64,000 nucleotides of DNA from Liopterus haemorrhoidalis (Eukaryota; Arthropoda; Insecta; Coleoptera; Dytiscidae), in contig OZ020617.1 in the NCBI GenBank assembly GCA_963971575.1, positions 39,342,606 to 39,406,605 of the forward strand, in the 5' to 3' direction. Of the stretch, positions 1 through 10,516 are shown in pieces. Position numbers and translations under genes: made by a program. The notes below the pieces were generated by a model. It made no database searches. It worked only from the letters and a program-made list of their open reading frames with translations, and was not told the origin of the DNA. Every line of letters begins with the position of its first letter. Within the stretch, counting starts at the first letter, position 1.

Positions 1-833
1 TAATATGTGTCACACGAATCCTTTCGTTATTTTCGTGAATAGCAGAAGCGATTCTTTAGAATTTACGTCAGAAAGCTTTTTAGATTATGTATTTAAAGAA
101 ATTAGTTTTGACACAGCACTCTTAAACATTAATTTAAAACATGTAGGAATTTAAAATGTTACCATGTTAGGATGATTCGTACGTATGAATGCTACTGCAA
201 AAATGGGTAAACAGGTAAAAATTTACGGGGAAGAGAAAAAATATGAAAATATAATATAATAAAACATACCGAGTCGTCAGCATAATGGAGGTTATGAATG
301 GAGGCCGGACAGTATTAGGCTAATCTGCACTAACGACATTATTAATAACATGTTCATAGACGTTGAAAAATTCACATCATAATATCAATAAACGTAAATA
401 TTAAAAAATATCTTAGTAATACAAATACTACTATATATGTTTTTCCATAATGTGCATTGTTGACTGCAATATCATTGTGAGATGTTATCATTGTTAAGAA
501 ATGTTATTAAAGAAAAACATTTCTTTTAATGCAAACGTCAAAAACATTCAAACCTGTAATATTTTGAACTGTTATTTAATCTGTATAAACTTTGCAAGTT
601 CTGGCAACTATTAGTTTTATTCTGAACTGTGAACAGAGCTGAACAATAATTCTTATAGGTATTTAGATTTAGAGCATATACTTTCAAACATTTCTTGAAT
701 CTATCTACTAATATTCACTTTTTTGCAATAGAAATAATTATTGCATATTTAAAATATATTTCTTTCTGAAAGAAAAATTTGACATTTTTCTTATTATTGT
801 AATTTATAAATTTATTATTTTGGAGATTTTAAA
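1..833. other. AT-rich stretch, no gene seen
   Basis: No open frame of note, no inverted termini and no recognisable domain on either strand. It is simple AT-rich DNA leading into the hAT relic that starts at 834. Confidence 0.5.
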
Positions 834-1506
834 ATGGTTGAATTAAATTTTTTACAACAGATCTTAACAGAATATGGATTTACTGATCATTTTCAAGTTA
901 TTAACGAGAAACAACTGTTTTGTATATTTTGTAAAAAATATATAATAGGCACAAAAATAAATCATTTAACTCAACAGGTCAGTGGAAAGATATATAGAAC
1001 TAACGTCGAGAGATTACAAGACAATTTTAATACCGACCAGCATAGTGCAGTGATAATACATGCGATCAGCGTTGGTAAGGTCTCGGGATCGAATCCTGTT
1101 CAGGCATGGAACGTTTCAAAGAATAAGAACTGTCCTGGTTAGTTGCCGAAGCAGCAAAACCCATAATAATTTTAAAAAAATAAATAAAACAAGGGTCTGG
1201 TGACTTCGGCCTTTATTTAAATAATAAAATTGACGCAGGTCTTCAGAGAAATCCAGAGCTTCGTATATTAACACAAATTTATTCCGATGACTGCCCCGAA
1301 TTTTTAAGAACCATATTTTAATCAATATCGAAATTATTTTTGCAGAGCCCCCGTCGTTACTTGTGAAGTCGAAAGAACTTTTTCAAGATTTAAAAATATT
1401 CTTACGCCAAGCAGAAACAGTTTTTCTAACGAAAATTTAGAAAAATTCTACATTATAACTTGCAATTCTGACAAATTCATATTCATACAATTACCTTTTT
1501 TATTAG
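834..1506 (+). pseudogene. hAT transposase remnant, internally deleted and broken
   Basis: Three pieces in order on the plus strand look like one decayed hAT-type transposase. The first, 834 to about 1010, is open from an ATG and holds a CIFCKKY zinc-finger-like motif about 30 residues in, as in the N-terminal DNA-binding finger of CGGBP1-like hAT proteins. The second, about 1245-1320, reads NPELRILTQIYSDD before a stop. The third, about 1345-1506, reads CEVERTFSRFKNIL followed by NSFSNENLEKF and CNS, the conserved C-terminal hAT dimerisation region. The catalytic core is missing. The joins at about 1020-1200 are unrelated sequence. I saw no terminal repeats. The hAT assignment rests mainly on the C-terminal piece. 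Confidence 0.65.
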
Positions 1507-1859
1507 GTCCTTTTTTTCCATATTTATCCTAATATTTTCTTTTTGATAATCTTTTTTTATTAATATTTTCAAAATGAAAACTATATATGCAAAACCTCAA
1601 TACGGTGACTATGGTCGGTGTCTTACACAGTAATTCGGGTCTTCACAGTTAAATTTAATTGGAATGCAAGAGATTAGACTCATTATGAGCGTATTAAAAA
1701 TTGATAAAGTACGGGGTCTCGGTTTTGATAAGTACGACACATGAACATATGAATAGTTTTTATTGAAAAAAAGAAAAAACGTGCCGATCGCAAGCGACAG
1801 TGTCGGCTTAGGCCTAGCTATGTCCTAACTCTAGTTATTAATTATTCTACTAATGATTT

Positions 1860-2099
1860 TAAATTCCTTAATACGTTCTTTTAATGCATTATTGAAGATT
1901 GTTTTAGAATTTTCTCAACGGATGTCAACATCTTTTGTGAAGCTATTTTCACTGATACATTTTGATTCCAATACCATTTTTCAATTATTCTTATGTCAAA
2001 ATGATCCAATCCAATATTCTTTAGTATTTCAAGTAGTTTATCGTATCTTACGCGGTCAAACGCCTTTTGATAATCGATAAAATAAAGATACGTTAGCAT
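1860..2099 (-). pseudogene. Non-LTR retrotransposon RT fragment
   Basis: An open 72-codon stretch on the minus strand contains FIDYQKAFDRVRYDKLLEIL, which matches the RT palm motif A region (hydrophobic, YxxAFD) of non-LTR elements, followed by a plausible finger/palm continuation (IGLDHFDIRIIEKWYWNQ). A complete RT domain is about 250 residues, so only a fragment is left. No FADD or YADD motif and no tail are next to it. Clade is uncertain; it resembles CR1/L2/RTE-type sequences found widely in insects. Confidence 0.7.
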
Positions 2100-2299
2100 T
2101 AGTATTGGAAAAAGGTAAAAATGAACTCGTTTTCTCTCTTTCTTTTTCTATCTCTCTCAATTTCTTTCACTCTATTTTTTCTAGCAGTGTCGGGTTAAAT
2201 TTTAACATTACTCACAGCTCATCTTACTCTGTAGGTGTCGGCTTCATGGGCCTTAGTTGCCAGAAGAACTGACATCTTCATCACATATTGTTTTGGTTA

Positions 2300-2418
2300 G
2301 CCAACAATTGTGCTCCGGACAAAACTGCCCGACAAATGCGCCCCGACAAAGGCACTCCCTGACATATGCGCCCCGACAAAGGCGCTCCCCGACATATGCT
2401 CCCGACATATGCGCCCCA
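2300..2418. repeat. Short GC-rich tandem minisatellite (14-16 bp unit)
   Basis: About seven imperfect units of the form GACAWATGCGCCCC or GACAAAGGCRCTCCC follow each other with little interruption. The base composition is far richer in G and C than the flanks. The 67-codon frame across it is just the translation of the repeat. Confidence 0.7.
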
Positions 2419-2546
2419 AGAATAAAATATAAAATTAATAATATAAATGAAAAGAGATAAAAGAATCTGTAGTTTATACTTTATAATTTTAAAGTTATAT
2501 AAGTTTAAACTATATTATTATACTCTATATAATTAATTATATAATG

Positions 2547-2850
2547 CTCCCTCCGTTCCAAAATAAGTGTCCGATTTTAGTTTTTTTAATGAATTATTGA
2601 AATAATGAAATTAAATATGTCAGTAGTTATTTATTTAAATTATTCCTCGATTTGGGTTTCTTTAATGACATTTAATCATTACAACACAAAGAGTCCAGTC
2701 CAGTATTGATAAACTCATTACGGCCGTGCATAAAACATAGGATGAAATAACCACGGAAAAACTAGACAATTGTTTCATGACATTGCAAAAGTGTATGGAA
2801 TTGACCATGCTTCATAGAAGAGGCAACGATTACAAGCTTCATCACTTTTA
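2547..2850 (+). mobile_element. Remnant of a plant-type (Stowaway-like) mariner
   Basis: The left edge, from 2547, reads CTCCCTCCGTTCCAAAATAA, very like the terminal inverted repeat of plant Stowaway/mariner elements. Downstream, about 2687-2850 on the same strand reads through one internal stop as a C-terminal transposase piece, including LDNCFMTLQKCMEL and GNDYKLHHF before the stop at 2850. That resembles the end of plant-type mariner transposases as I remember them. The matching right terminal repeat is absent, so the copy is truncated and lacks its catalytic core. The protein match is from memory and should be tested by search. Confidence 0.5.
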
Positions 2851-3334
2851 GTTTAGTTGTGAAAATATACGTTATGTATCCCTTTGCATATTTTTTTATG
2901 AAATTGAATATGAAGATATTATGAAAAAAAAAAGTTATCCGAAAATCACATCTGTATCGTTAGTATGCTGCTTTCAGTCTTCCACAAAATGTCATCCTCA
3001 GACCCATTTAAATTATTTGAAATGCAACATTTCTTAAAACCATCACTATCGATCAGGGATAGACTTTGGCCTAGGCAGACTAGGAAACTGCCTAGCGCCA
3101 TTATTTTTTTTTTTTTTAGTCCCGTAATACGATTTCTTTCTAGAAATATATTCGGTCTAATACGGTAATATTAATAGTAAATTTACAATTGATTTAGAAT
3201 ATTAGCTATTTATACTATTAGCTGCACAATGTACTTCTTTTAAAACTTATTATGACATTTGGACTAAACAAATTTTTTATTTTCTTAAATTCAAATATTT
3301 GTTTAACCAAAAAAGCCCATTATTTAAGATTATT
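2851..3334. other. No gene seen between two elements
   Basis: AT-rich DNA with homopolymer A and T runs. A short phrase near 3055-3100 containing CCTAGGCAGACTAGGAAACT is mildly repetitive but has no partner that I found. The 67-codon frame at 2965 has no recognisable domain. Confidence 0.4.
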
Positions 3335-4683
3335 CAGTGAATTTATTTTTTAATGCAACATGTACTATGTCATTACCATGGATACAGTTTTTGACAGCAA
3401 TATAAATCGTGTTCATTTTCATTTGCAACATAGACAATTAGTGTGTATACTTTTGCTCATTGCTGATTTAAAAATTAATCAACATGTATACAGATGAAGA
3501 AAAAATAATGATGGTAACTTGGCTTAACTCCCAAATGACTTTAAGTGAAGTTTCTGCTGTATTTAGTGCAACTTATCCAGATCGGCCAATATCAAATCGC
3601 TTTACAATTTCAAGACTAGTTAATAAATTTCATCGCGAAGGATGTCTTAAGTCAAAACATAATAAAAAAAGAACAACATCCCACGTGCTTACACAAGAGA
3701 AGCAAACAATTAAAATACTTTAAGATCAAGTGCACAAATCGTTGGTGTGAGTATTGGATCTGTTTTGAACTTCTTAAAAAAAGAAAAGTTTCGATCATGC
3801 AAATTTCAAAATGATCAAAAATTGTTAAAAGGGATTTTTGTTTTGAAATGTTTGAAAAAATTAACTCCGACCCAACAATGCTTCAAAGAATTTTATTTAC
3901 TGACGAAGCAACGTTTACTCTAAATGGTGAAGTGCACAGACAAAATTTTAGGTACTCGAGTCGAGAAAATTTACATTTATTTCATTCCTCCCGAACTCAA
4001 AGGCCGCAAAAATTAAATGTTTAAGCAGGGATAATAGGAACAAATATTATAGGGCCTTTTTTATTGACGGTACCTTAATGCCGCAAAATATCTAGCCCTT
4101 TTGCAAAACCAAATATTACCTGCGTTGCGAAACCTGAATATTAATGGACAAGTATGGTTTCAACATGATGGCGCACAAGTCCATTATTCTAGAATAGTTA
4201 AAGAATATTTACATGAATTTTCCTAAATAGCTGGATTGGAAGAGGAGGGTCGATGAATTGGCCAGCGAGATCTCCGGATTTGGCACCCAATGATTTTTTT
4301 TATTGGGGATATTTAAAAAGTCCAAAGTATATAATGGAGAACTTAGGGATATTGCTGAACTGCAAGACAAAATTGTTCAAGCATCCAACAATATACCTCG
4401 AGAGCAATTGCTGAATGTTTTGAATCATTTCTAAGATCGCTTAACATTTTTTATGCAAGTAAACGGAGAAACTTTTACATATTTATTATAAGTTTTTATT
4501 AGTTATTTATTTATTATTATTATTATTATTTTTATTTGTATTTTCAATAAAATATTTTGATTTTGTTAGTAAATATGGTTTTTTCTACGTTGCAAATGAA
4601 AATGAACGCGATTTATATTGCTGTCAAAAACTGTATCCATGGTAATGACATAGTGCATGTTGCATTAAAAAATAAATTCACTG
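3335..4683 (+). mobile_element. Mariner-superfamily transposon with 99-bp inverted repeats
   Basis: The left end, 3335-3433, and the reverse complement of 4585-4683 agree over 99 bp with only about four mismatches. Both start CAGTGAATTTATTTTTTAAT. The 1349-bp element encloses a decayed plus-strand transposase. A TA follows the right end; the left flank has TT, so the target duplication is decayed or the site differs. TIRs of this length are unusual for mariner, where about 30 bp is common. The high arm identity compared with the broken gene suggests that arms may have been kept alike after the gene died. Confidence 0.85.
3484..4440 (+). pseudogene. DDE transposase of the 99-bp-TIR element, frameshifted
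   Basis: The gene begins at an ATG 51 bp inside the left inverted repeat and is open for 79 codons (MYTDEEKIMMVTWLNSQ and following), an N-terminal helix-turn-helix of the DUF4817 type seen in Tc1/mariner relatives. It then loses frame after about 3723. Later pieces show each catalytic block: FTDEATFTLNGEVH near 3898 (first Asp), VWFQHDGAQVHYS near 4155 (second Asp), and WPARSPDLAPNDFFYWG near 4258-4310 (third Asp). Several frameshifts and stops separate them, so no active enzyme is made. The order and spacing fit a normal 350-residue transposase. Confidence 0.8.
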
Positions 4684-5640
4684 TATATAAAACAGTGACA
4701 AAAAACTCTTTGGTTGTTCAAAAATTCAAACTTATATTCTGTCTGTTTGTGCAAAAACATTGTGTGTAGTAGAGGCGAAATAGTTATGCTCGGTGCATTT
4801 AAAGACCTTGGCTACGCGTCGGGCTTTAACTCTGCACTTCGTGACAGAATTTTTATTATTTCGCCCTTAATACATAAATATCTAATAACACCACACGGAG
4901 CAAATAAAAAAGTTTATTAATATTTTATTTTCAATTTTAAACATTTGTAATCAATCTATTTGATCAATTATTAAAATGCATAAATCCAGTACAAACACAC
5001 GTCTTGAAAGACTATCTCGAGACACCAGGACTTCGACCTCAAAAATTGAATAATTTTCGTTCTCCGGGATGTCTGATAACCCTATTTTAACCCCGCTTTA
5101 TGCAAAGAGGCAGTCCAACCAACAAAAATCGCAGTGCACACCTTGTTCATATGTGCAATTTGGTATCGAATATAGATTTACTAGAGTAGTTCAGTTGAAA
5201 CCACGTTCCATCTTCTGAAATTAGTTCTAGCACTTAAATCAGCTAAATGATTGGTTGATGGAAGAGTGGCAGAAGATGATTGATCTAAGCGAGACAACTT
5301 GGATTCCAGTGGGAAAGCGATTGTCTAAAGTTGGAGTGGCTTATAATATACGTACGTCGATAGTTTTGATAGACGCGTTGAAAAGCTACTCGTGTAGAAA
5401 CAATAGAGTTCCTAAAGTACTAGATTCATAAGCATGGATTACCAAGACTACGTAATTGTTAACTATTGTTGCACTGCAAGAGAAAAAGTCAGATTAAAAA
5501 GAATTGATGGTGCAATTATAGAGCGGAGAAGTTTTTTACTTTTTTAATGGTTGCTGCAGACACGTTCAAAAAAATGTACAAAAAAGTAATGACATATTTT
5601 AGACTCAAATTAAAAATAATATAAACCATCATATAATAAA
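4684..5640. other. No recognisable gene
   Basis: About 950 bp between two transposons. Two overlapping short frames near 4557-4920 have no domain I recognise. No inverted termini or tails were seen. Confidence 0.4.
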
Positions 5641-5696
5641 ATGTTGGAATAATTTAATAAATACAACACTTTGTTATAATTTGGTTCTGTTTAGTA
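5641..5696. repeat. Dispersed repeat interrupted by the DD41D transposon
   Basis: The phrase ending GGTTCTGTTTAGTA, just left of the transposon, recurs in reverse complement at 47461-47511. There the sequence continues without the transposon into text that resembles the right flank after 7007. This is a paralogous empty site and confirms the insertion point. Confidence 0.65.
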
Positions 5697-7005
5697 CAAG
5701 GTGTCTCAAAAGAAATTTTATATTTAGTGGATCGATTAAAAAAAAAGTAAGCCGTATATAGAAAAAATGTTTATAATTATTAAAATACACTTTTTGGGGA
5801 TTTATTTCTTAAAAATAATATCGTCTAAATGTAGACCCTCGCGTTCTCGGCACTCATTTAATCGAACAGTAAAATTACTTATGACGTCTCGGCAGGTGGA
5901 CTCAGGGATGGCTGCCATTTCGTGACGGATATTTTCTTTCAAATGCGCCAGTGAAGTCGGTTTATTGGCGTAAACTTTAGATTTAAGATAACCCCATAGG
6001 AAAAAGTCCATAGGGGTTAAATCTGGACTGCATGGAGGCCAATTTATGTCACCTCTCCGGGAGATCAATTTGCCTGAGAAAATTTCACGAACACGTGGCA
6101 GCGACAAATTGGACGTGTGTGAAGTTGCTCCGTCCTGTTGGAACCATGTTCTTTGGTTATAGCTAGGAAAGTTTTGCAGTTCAGGTACCAAGAAGTTGTC
6201 TAACATCTCCACATAACGCTCTGAATTCACTGTAACTGCACGCCCCCTTTCGTCTTCAAAAAAGTAAGGGCCGATAATTCCTCGCGCCGACATCGCAGCC
6301 CATACGGTCACTTTAGGCGAATGTAGGGGTTTCTGATGTTTGCGTTTCGGATTCGTTGCACTCCAGTAGCGGCAGTTCTGCTTATTTACGTGGCCATTAA
6401 GATGAAAATGAGCTTCATCCGAAAACAAAATGTTGGTAAACGTTGAAAATCGCTCAATCACCTGATTTACGAAATTAAGCCTCTGACTGGCATCTTGGGG
6501 CTTTAATTCTTGCACCAATTGAATTTTGTAGGGGTGCAGCTTTAGGTCTTTGTGCATAATGCGATGTAATGATGATCTATGCACATTTAAAGCACTTGCG
6601 CGCTTCCGAATTGAAAGGTTCTGGTCGTCACGAACAGACTGATTAACATTCTCCACGTTTTCTACCGTTCTTGATGACCTAGGTCGCCCGGATTTTGATT
6701 TATCCAACGTTGTACCAGTCTCTTCAAACTTTTTAACCCAATGTCGAATGATAGGAATGCTTGGCGCATCATTTAAGTGGCGAAAACCTCGAATACTGCA
6801 GAATTTTCTACGCGCTACAGTCGCCGAATCACCGTTTTTGTAAAACTCTCGCACGCATAACGCGCGGTCTGCTCCCGAGAAACGCTCCATAGCGACTGAA
6901 TTCCCAAGGGCCAGGCTACCGATTGACATAACCCCCGCGCCCCTCGGATACGTTGCGTTCACGCAGTAAGCTAAATAAATATAAAATTTCTTTTGAGACA
7001 CTTTG
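5697..7005 (-). mobile_element. Complete DD41D Tc1/mariner-superfamily transposon
   Basis: A 1309-bp element. The left inverted repeat 5697-5726 and the reverse complement of 6976-7005 are 30 bp with one mismatch, starting CAARGTGTCTCAAAAGAAAT. Both ends are flanked by TA (5695-5696 and 7006-7007), the expected target duplication of this superfamily. The single gene, on the minus strand, is fully open. A related empty site at 47461-47511 supports the borders. Nothing visible prevents this copy from being autonomous. Confidence 0.92.
5802..7001 (-). CDS. Transposase, DD41D family, apparently intact
   Basis: The 399-codon frame encodes a cut-and-paste DDE transposase acting on the surrounding inverted repeats. 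The first Met lies inside the terminal repeat, so the Met at residue 38 (codon 6888-6890) is the more likely start, giving 362 residues, a usual length. Residues about 40-110 form the N-terminal helix-turn-helix (FSGADRALCVREFY), followed by a second one about 112-160; GRPR at 105-108 resembles an AT-hook. The catalytic domain has Asp195 (FSDEAHF), Asp290 (FQQDGATSH) and Asp332 (LTPMDFFLWG), with 41 residues between the last two. That spacing defines the DD41D group (rosa-like). No stop or frameshift is present, in contrast to every other transposase in the window. Confidence 0.92.
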   Translation of the reverse strand: MSQKKFYIYLAYCVNATYPRGAGVMSIGSLALGNSVAMERFSGADRALCVREFYKNGDSATVARRKFCSIRGFRHLNDAPSIPIIRHWVKKFEETGTTLDKSKSGRPRSSRTVENVENVNQSVRDDQNLSIRKRASALNVHRSSLHRIMHKDLKLHPYKIQLVQELKPQDASQRLNFVNQVIERFSTFTNILFSDEAHFHLNGHVNKQNCRYWSATNPKRKHQKPLHSPKVTVWAAMSARGIIGPYFFEDERGRAVTVNSERYVEMLDNFLVPELQNFPSYNQRTWFQQDGATSHTSNLSLPRVREIFSGKLISRRGDINWPPCSPDLTPMDFFLWGYLKSKVYANKPTSLAHLKENIRHEMAAIPESTCRDVISNFTVRLNECREREGLHLDDIIFKK

Positions 7006-7049
7006 TAGTTAAAAACAGGGAATTCTTATAAAATCAAACATGAGTCTTC

Positions 7050-7135
7050 CTGATTATCTATATGGCCTGTCTGTCTGCCTTTATGGTAGATACTATTAAA
7101 CAGCTAAACTTAAAGAGTGGAAATTTGGCTCATAT
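7050..7135 (+). repeat. Fragment of the GTCT-microsatellite repeat family
   Basis: Contains GGCCTGTCTGTCTGCC followed by a diverged version of the AGCTAAACTTAAAGAGTGGA phrase that follows the microsatellite in the full copies at 38219, 51798 (minus) and 54438. Confidence 0.55.
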
Positions 7136-7139
7136 ATCA

Positions 7140-8400
7140 TTATCATGATTTATGTCTTTGACGTTCACTGCTGGTTATAGGTCTCCCCTTTAATCCACTC
7201 CTCTGTGTCCTGTGCCACCTGCAGTTACCGGCTAATCTCTTCCTATCATCCGTCCACCGGCAGGACTAAACTTTGTTTACTGTTTGTTTCACAAATTTGT
7301 TTTTCGATTCAAAAGTGTAACGCCAATCATCGCTCTCAGTGAAACTTTAAGCAACTCTAAATTTTCCGCAGATTTTCGCTTGAGGGTGAGTGTCGTAGCA
7401 CCATAGGTGAAGACTAGTATAGTATTTCCAAAATGAAATAGCCACTCTCACTAACTTATTCCAATAATAACAGTTAGTATGTCTATTACACCTGCTGAGT
7501 TTATGCTTGTTAAAAATAGTTGCCATGACCGTAATAATAATTTAAAATAAACGTGTTTTCTTATATGCTATTTAGAATGAACTGTATATACTCACATGAC
7601 ATTCCTTCACATTTTTATCAGGCTTAGAACTGGCTATATTTGAATTATAAATATAGGCATGTTTAAAAATCGTTTTGTTGTAAAGTCTTTATAGTCTATA
7701 TTAAACACTTCAAATTTGCACAAACAAAAATCATTCTTTTTTAGAACTTGTCAATTTGTGGTAATTTAAAATTATTAAAATATTAATCATTATCACTATC
7801 AGACTTTGTGTCATTACCACTGTCCTTTAAATTAATAATTATTGAAGATTTATTTTAAGTTTAAAAACGTTCTACTTGAAAAGACCTACTATTCATTGCG
7901 AGAATTCTTTAATGACAAAATTGTATACACCATTTAATTTTATATTCTATTAATACTTTTCAATTATTTTCTGTGTATTAATTGCATTCTGATGACTTAA
8001 CTTGTACCTTTTTAAAGTTTAATAAAGATTATTATGGGGTTTCAAATACGTTTCTCTTGAAGCAGATAAAGAAATCAATTTAAAATGTGCCTCTATTTTC
8101 CAAAATCTGTCCATCCCAATTGTTCCATTAATCTCAATAGTTTAGTTGTCCTAGCCGATAATGATTTCATGTCCCTGGTATTTGTAGTGAAACACTTGAT
8201 CAATGGGTTTACCCATGATTGGCAAACTACCATTCAGCATTAATTTGTCATTATTCTGGTCTTATTTATGTTGATTTGGAGTCCTATCTCCTCTTCTTCA
8301 CTATTTATTTCTTCCATAATTTGGTCTATTTCTGCTAAGTCGTCAGTAATTAAAAGTAGGTAAATAGTCGGCGATATACATACTTTCGCTCGCATATACA
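7140..8400 (-). pseudogene. RTE/Jockey-like LINE 3' half, split by a transposon
   Basis: Read on the minus strand from 8400 to 7140, three blocks occur in the order of a LINE RT C-terminal half. About 8390-8050 has DDLAEIDQIMEEINSE, then KTRIMTN, then a YKYQGHEI block like the YxYLGHEI region after the RT palm. About 7420-7310 reads FTYGATTLTLKRKSA, like the LTYGAETWTL block. About 7265-7140 reads RWTDDRKRLAGN and then WHRTQR, like the RWTDDIxKxAG C-terminus. Several stops are present. Roughly 7418-8035 is occupied by a later insertion, so the LINE was there first. The clade is tentative. Confidence 0.6.
7418..7870 (-). mobile_element. Truncated copy of the 25071-27253 transposon
   Basis: Starting with the terminal phrase TATAGTATTTCCAAAATGAA at 7418, the sequence follows the reverse complement of 26740-27255 with moderate divergence. 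About 7850-7780 on the minus strand reads KSSIIINLKDSGND and then an acidic Asp/Ser tail before a stop. This is the same C-terminus as in the copy at 26691-26884. The other terminus was not found. It is inserted in the LINE fragment at 7140-8400. Confidence 0.65.
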
Positions 8401-9733
8401 ACTCGTACAAACATTATCAATTGAAAAATATATACGTACATGTACCATATTATTTCACTTGCACTCATTCTTCTCTACAATCTAATTAATTTATGCCCAA
8501 CGATCATCCATAAGGCATAGATCCTTCCAAGTGATCGACCGAACATTCAGACGATACGTCAGACTGGTCACAGGCTCTTCGTAGACAAATTTGCTCTTCA
8601 CTACAAAGGATTACTTCGTTAAAGGCTTTTGTTCTTTGTTAGACTTTAGAAGACTTCACTCTTCGTTAAAAGACGTCACAAAAATTAAGAGATACGATCT
8701 TTTGCGGAGCTGTTTGAAGAAGTTGAAGGATAATCATTTCTCTAATATTCTTTAACATTCTGTCCATTTTCATCCTTCTTACATGTCTTATTCACTACAA
8801 TCGCCTGTCTCACATTCTTTCTGATGTGCTATTCAGCTTTTAGTATAGTACATAATATTAAAAACATTCAGAAATATAAACTAATACTAATGTTATTTTT
8901 GTGTTCTGTTTTATAATTCAATTATTTTTCATCATTGTTTACGAACCACAGTTATATAAATTCCTAGATTTCTACTTTTCGCTATAGAGTTATAAATTAC
9001 GAAATGAACTGGTCCTGTATGTTTATGTTGCCATATCTTTTTACCGATGTATTAAAAATATCTTATGCGGAAATCGATGAGATGCTCTCCGTTACTTATT
9101 TCTGGAGAATTTCCTGTTGATTGAATGTGACAGATTTATTCATAATTTATTTTAGCTAAATCAATTAGAGCAACATTTTTCAAATAATCTGGTGGTAGCA
9201 ATAAAGCTTACAAAAAGATCTTAATAATAGAGAGGATTAATTTAGATTACCTACAAAATAAGACAAGCATATTTAATATTTATTATATGTTACTTTATTA
9301 TTTATATTTATACTAAAAAGCAAAATATATAAAACAGCCTTTATACTTGCCATTTTCAACGACTTCTAACTTTATCTAGAATAAAACTTTGCCCCAAGAG
9401 TTCAACCAGTGGCGGTTGTTAGATTCTAGCTGGCAGTTTGAACACTATTTTATTGTGTTCAACTAGCACTCTGCTTTTGCACTAACATTCTTACATTAAA
9501 CTAAATTAACTATGTTTCCGTTTTGACATTAACAATAGTTATTTACGTATAGACGGCCGAAAGAGACAGTTTTCAACTGCGGTTGAAATTTGAGACTCGA
9601 CCCTTCCAAGGGTGTAAACTTTCTTTCAGCCTGAGGCACTTACAATGTTCTACACACAACTGGTAATTAATATTATATTTATTTTAAATATTTTATAACG
9701 TTGTTTTTTGTTGCTGTGGAATCATTATGTGAT
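8401..9733. other. No gene seen
   Basis: About 1.3 kb of AT-rich DNA. I found no domain-bearing frame, inverted terminus or tail on either strand. The part at 9400-9640 is less AT-rich but not recognised. Confidence 0.4.
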
Positions 9734-10516
9734 TGTTATGTAAATAATAAATTAGTTTACATAACTAGAGAAGAGGCCCTTTGGCATATAATGTACAATT
9801 GTAGAGTATAAGAGGTGAAAGAGTGCTTGATAGAAATAGTAGAAGATTCCGGAAAAGAAGAACCCATAAATGAAGCAAATACTAAAAGAGAGAAGAAGCA
9901 CAAACAGGCATGGAGAAACATGAACAAATTCCCTAAAATTCCAGAAAAGGAAAGTACTAGTAGATAGAAAAGAGACAATAAAGAGACAACGAAATACGAA
10001 GACAAACAAGATAAACGTAAAAAATAAGATGAAGACATCTGAAATAAGACGAATACATCTGAAAGAAGACGAAAATAAGAGAATGAGGATAATTGTAGAA
10101 AGACGAAGATACCCGAAAGAAGATAAATATATGCGAATGTAAAGGAAGAAAACAGAAATCAGATAAAAAAACTAAAGCTAACTAAAATAACTAATAGACA
10201 AAATATCCGAAAAACACGAAGATTGAAAATAAAACGAAGAAAACCAAAAGAGGGGGAATATAATCAAAAATAAAGATATACGAAAGGTAGTGAGACATCC
10301 GCACGAAAACGAAAATATTCAAGATCGAAAGAATACATCCAAAAGAGGACAAAGAAGAATATTGCAGGAAGACGAAGATACCCGGATGATATCACATAAC
10401 CCAATGCAATTACAGCTGATATAGATAAAATTTATTATTTCTTAACCCAAGCGCATAGATAAAAAAATTACTACGTAATGTTACGTAATGCATGTGTGTT
10501 ATGTAAATAATAAATT
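9734..10516. repeat. Polypurine tract flanked by a 19-bp direct repeat
   Basis: GTTATGTAAATAATAAATT occurs at 9734-9752 and again at 10498-10516. Between them, about 9780-10400 is strikingly purine-rich on the plus strand, with imperfect GAAGACGAAGATA-type phrases repeated many times. The minus-strand frames at 9752-10038 are rich in Phe, Leu and Ser only because of this composition. The flanking repeat could be a target duplication of an unidentified insertion. A plus-strand reading about 9820-9965 is Glu/Lys-rich but unrecognised. Confidence 0.55.

Noticed and set aside
1060..1120. tRNA-like phrase GGGATCGAATCCTG near the hAT relic
   Set aside because: It looks like a B box, but no A box at the right distance, no acceptor pairing and no tail was found.
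9752..10038. Two overlapping minus frames rich in Phe, Ser and Leu, looking like membrane proteins
   Set aside because: They are the complement of a polypurine tract; hydrophobic codons follow automatically from the composition.
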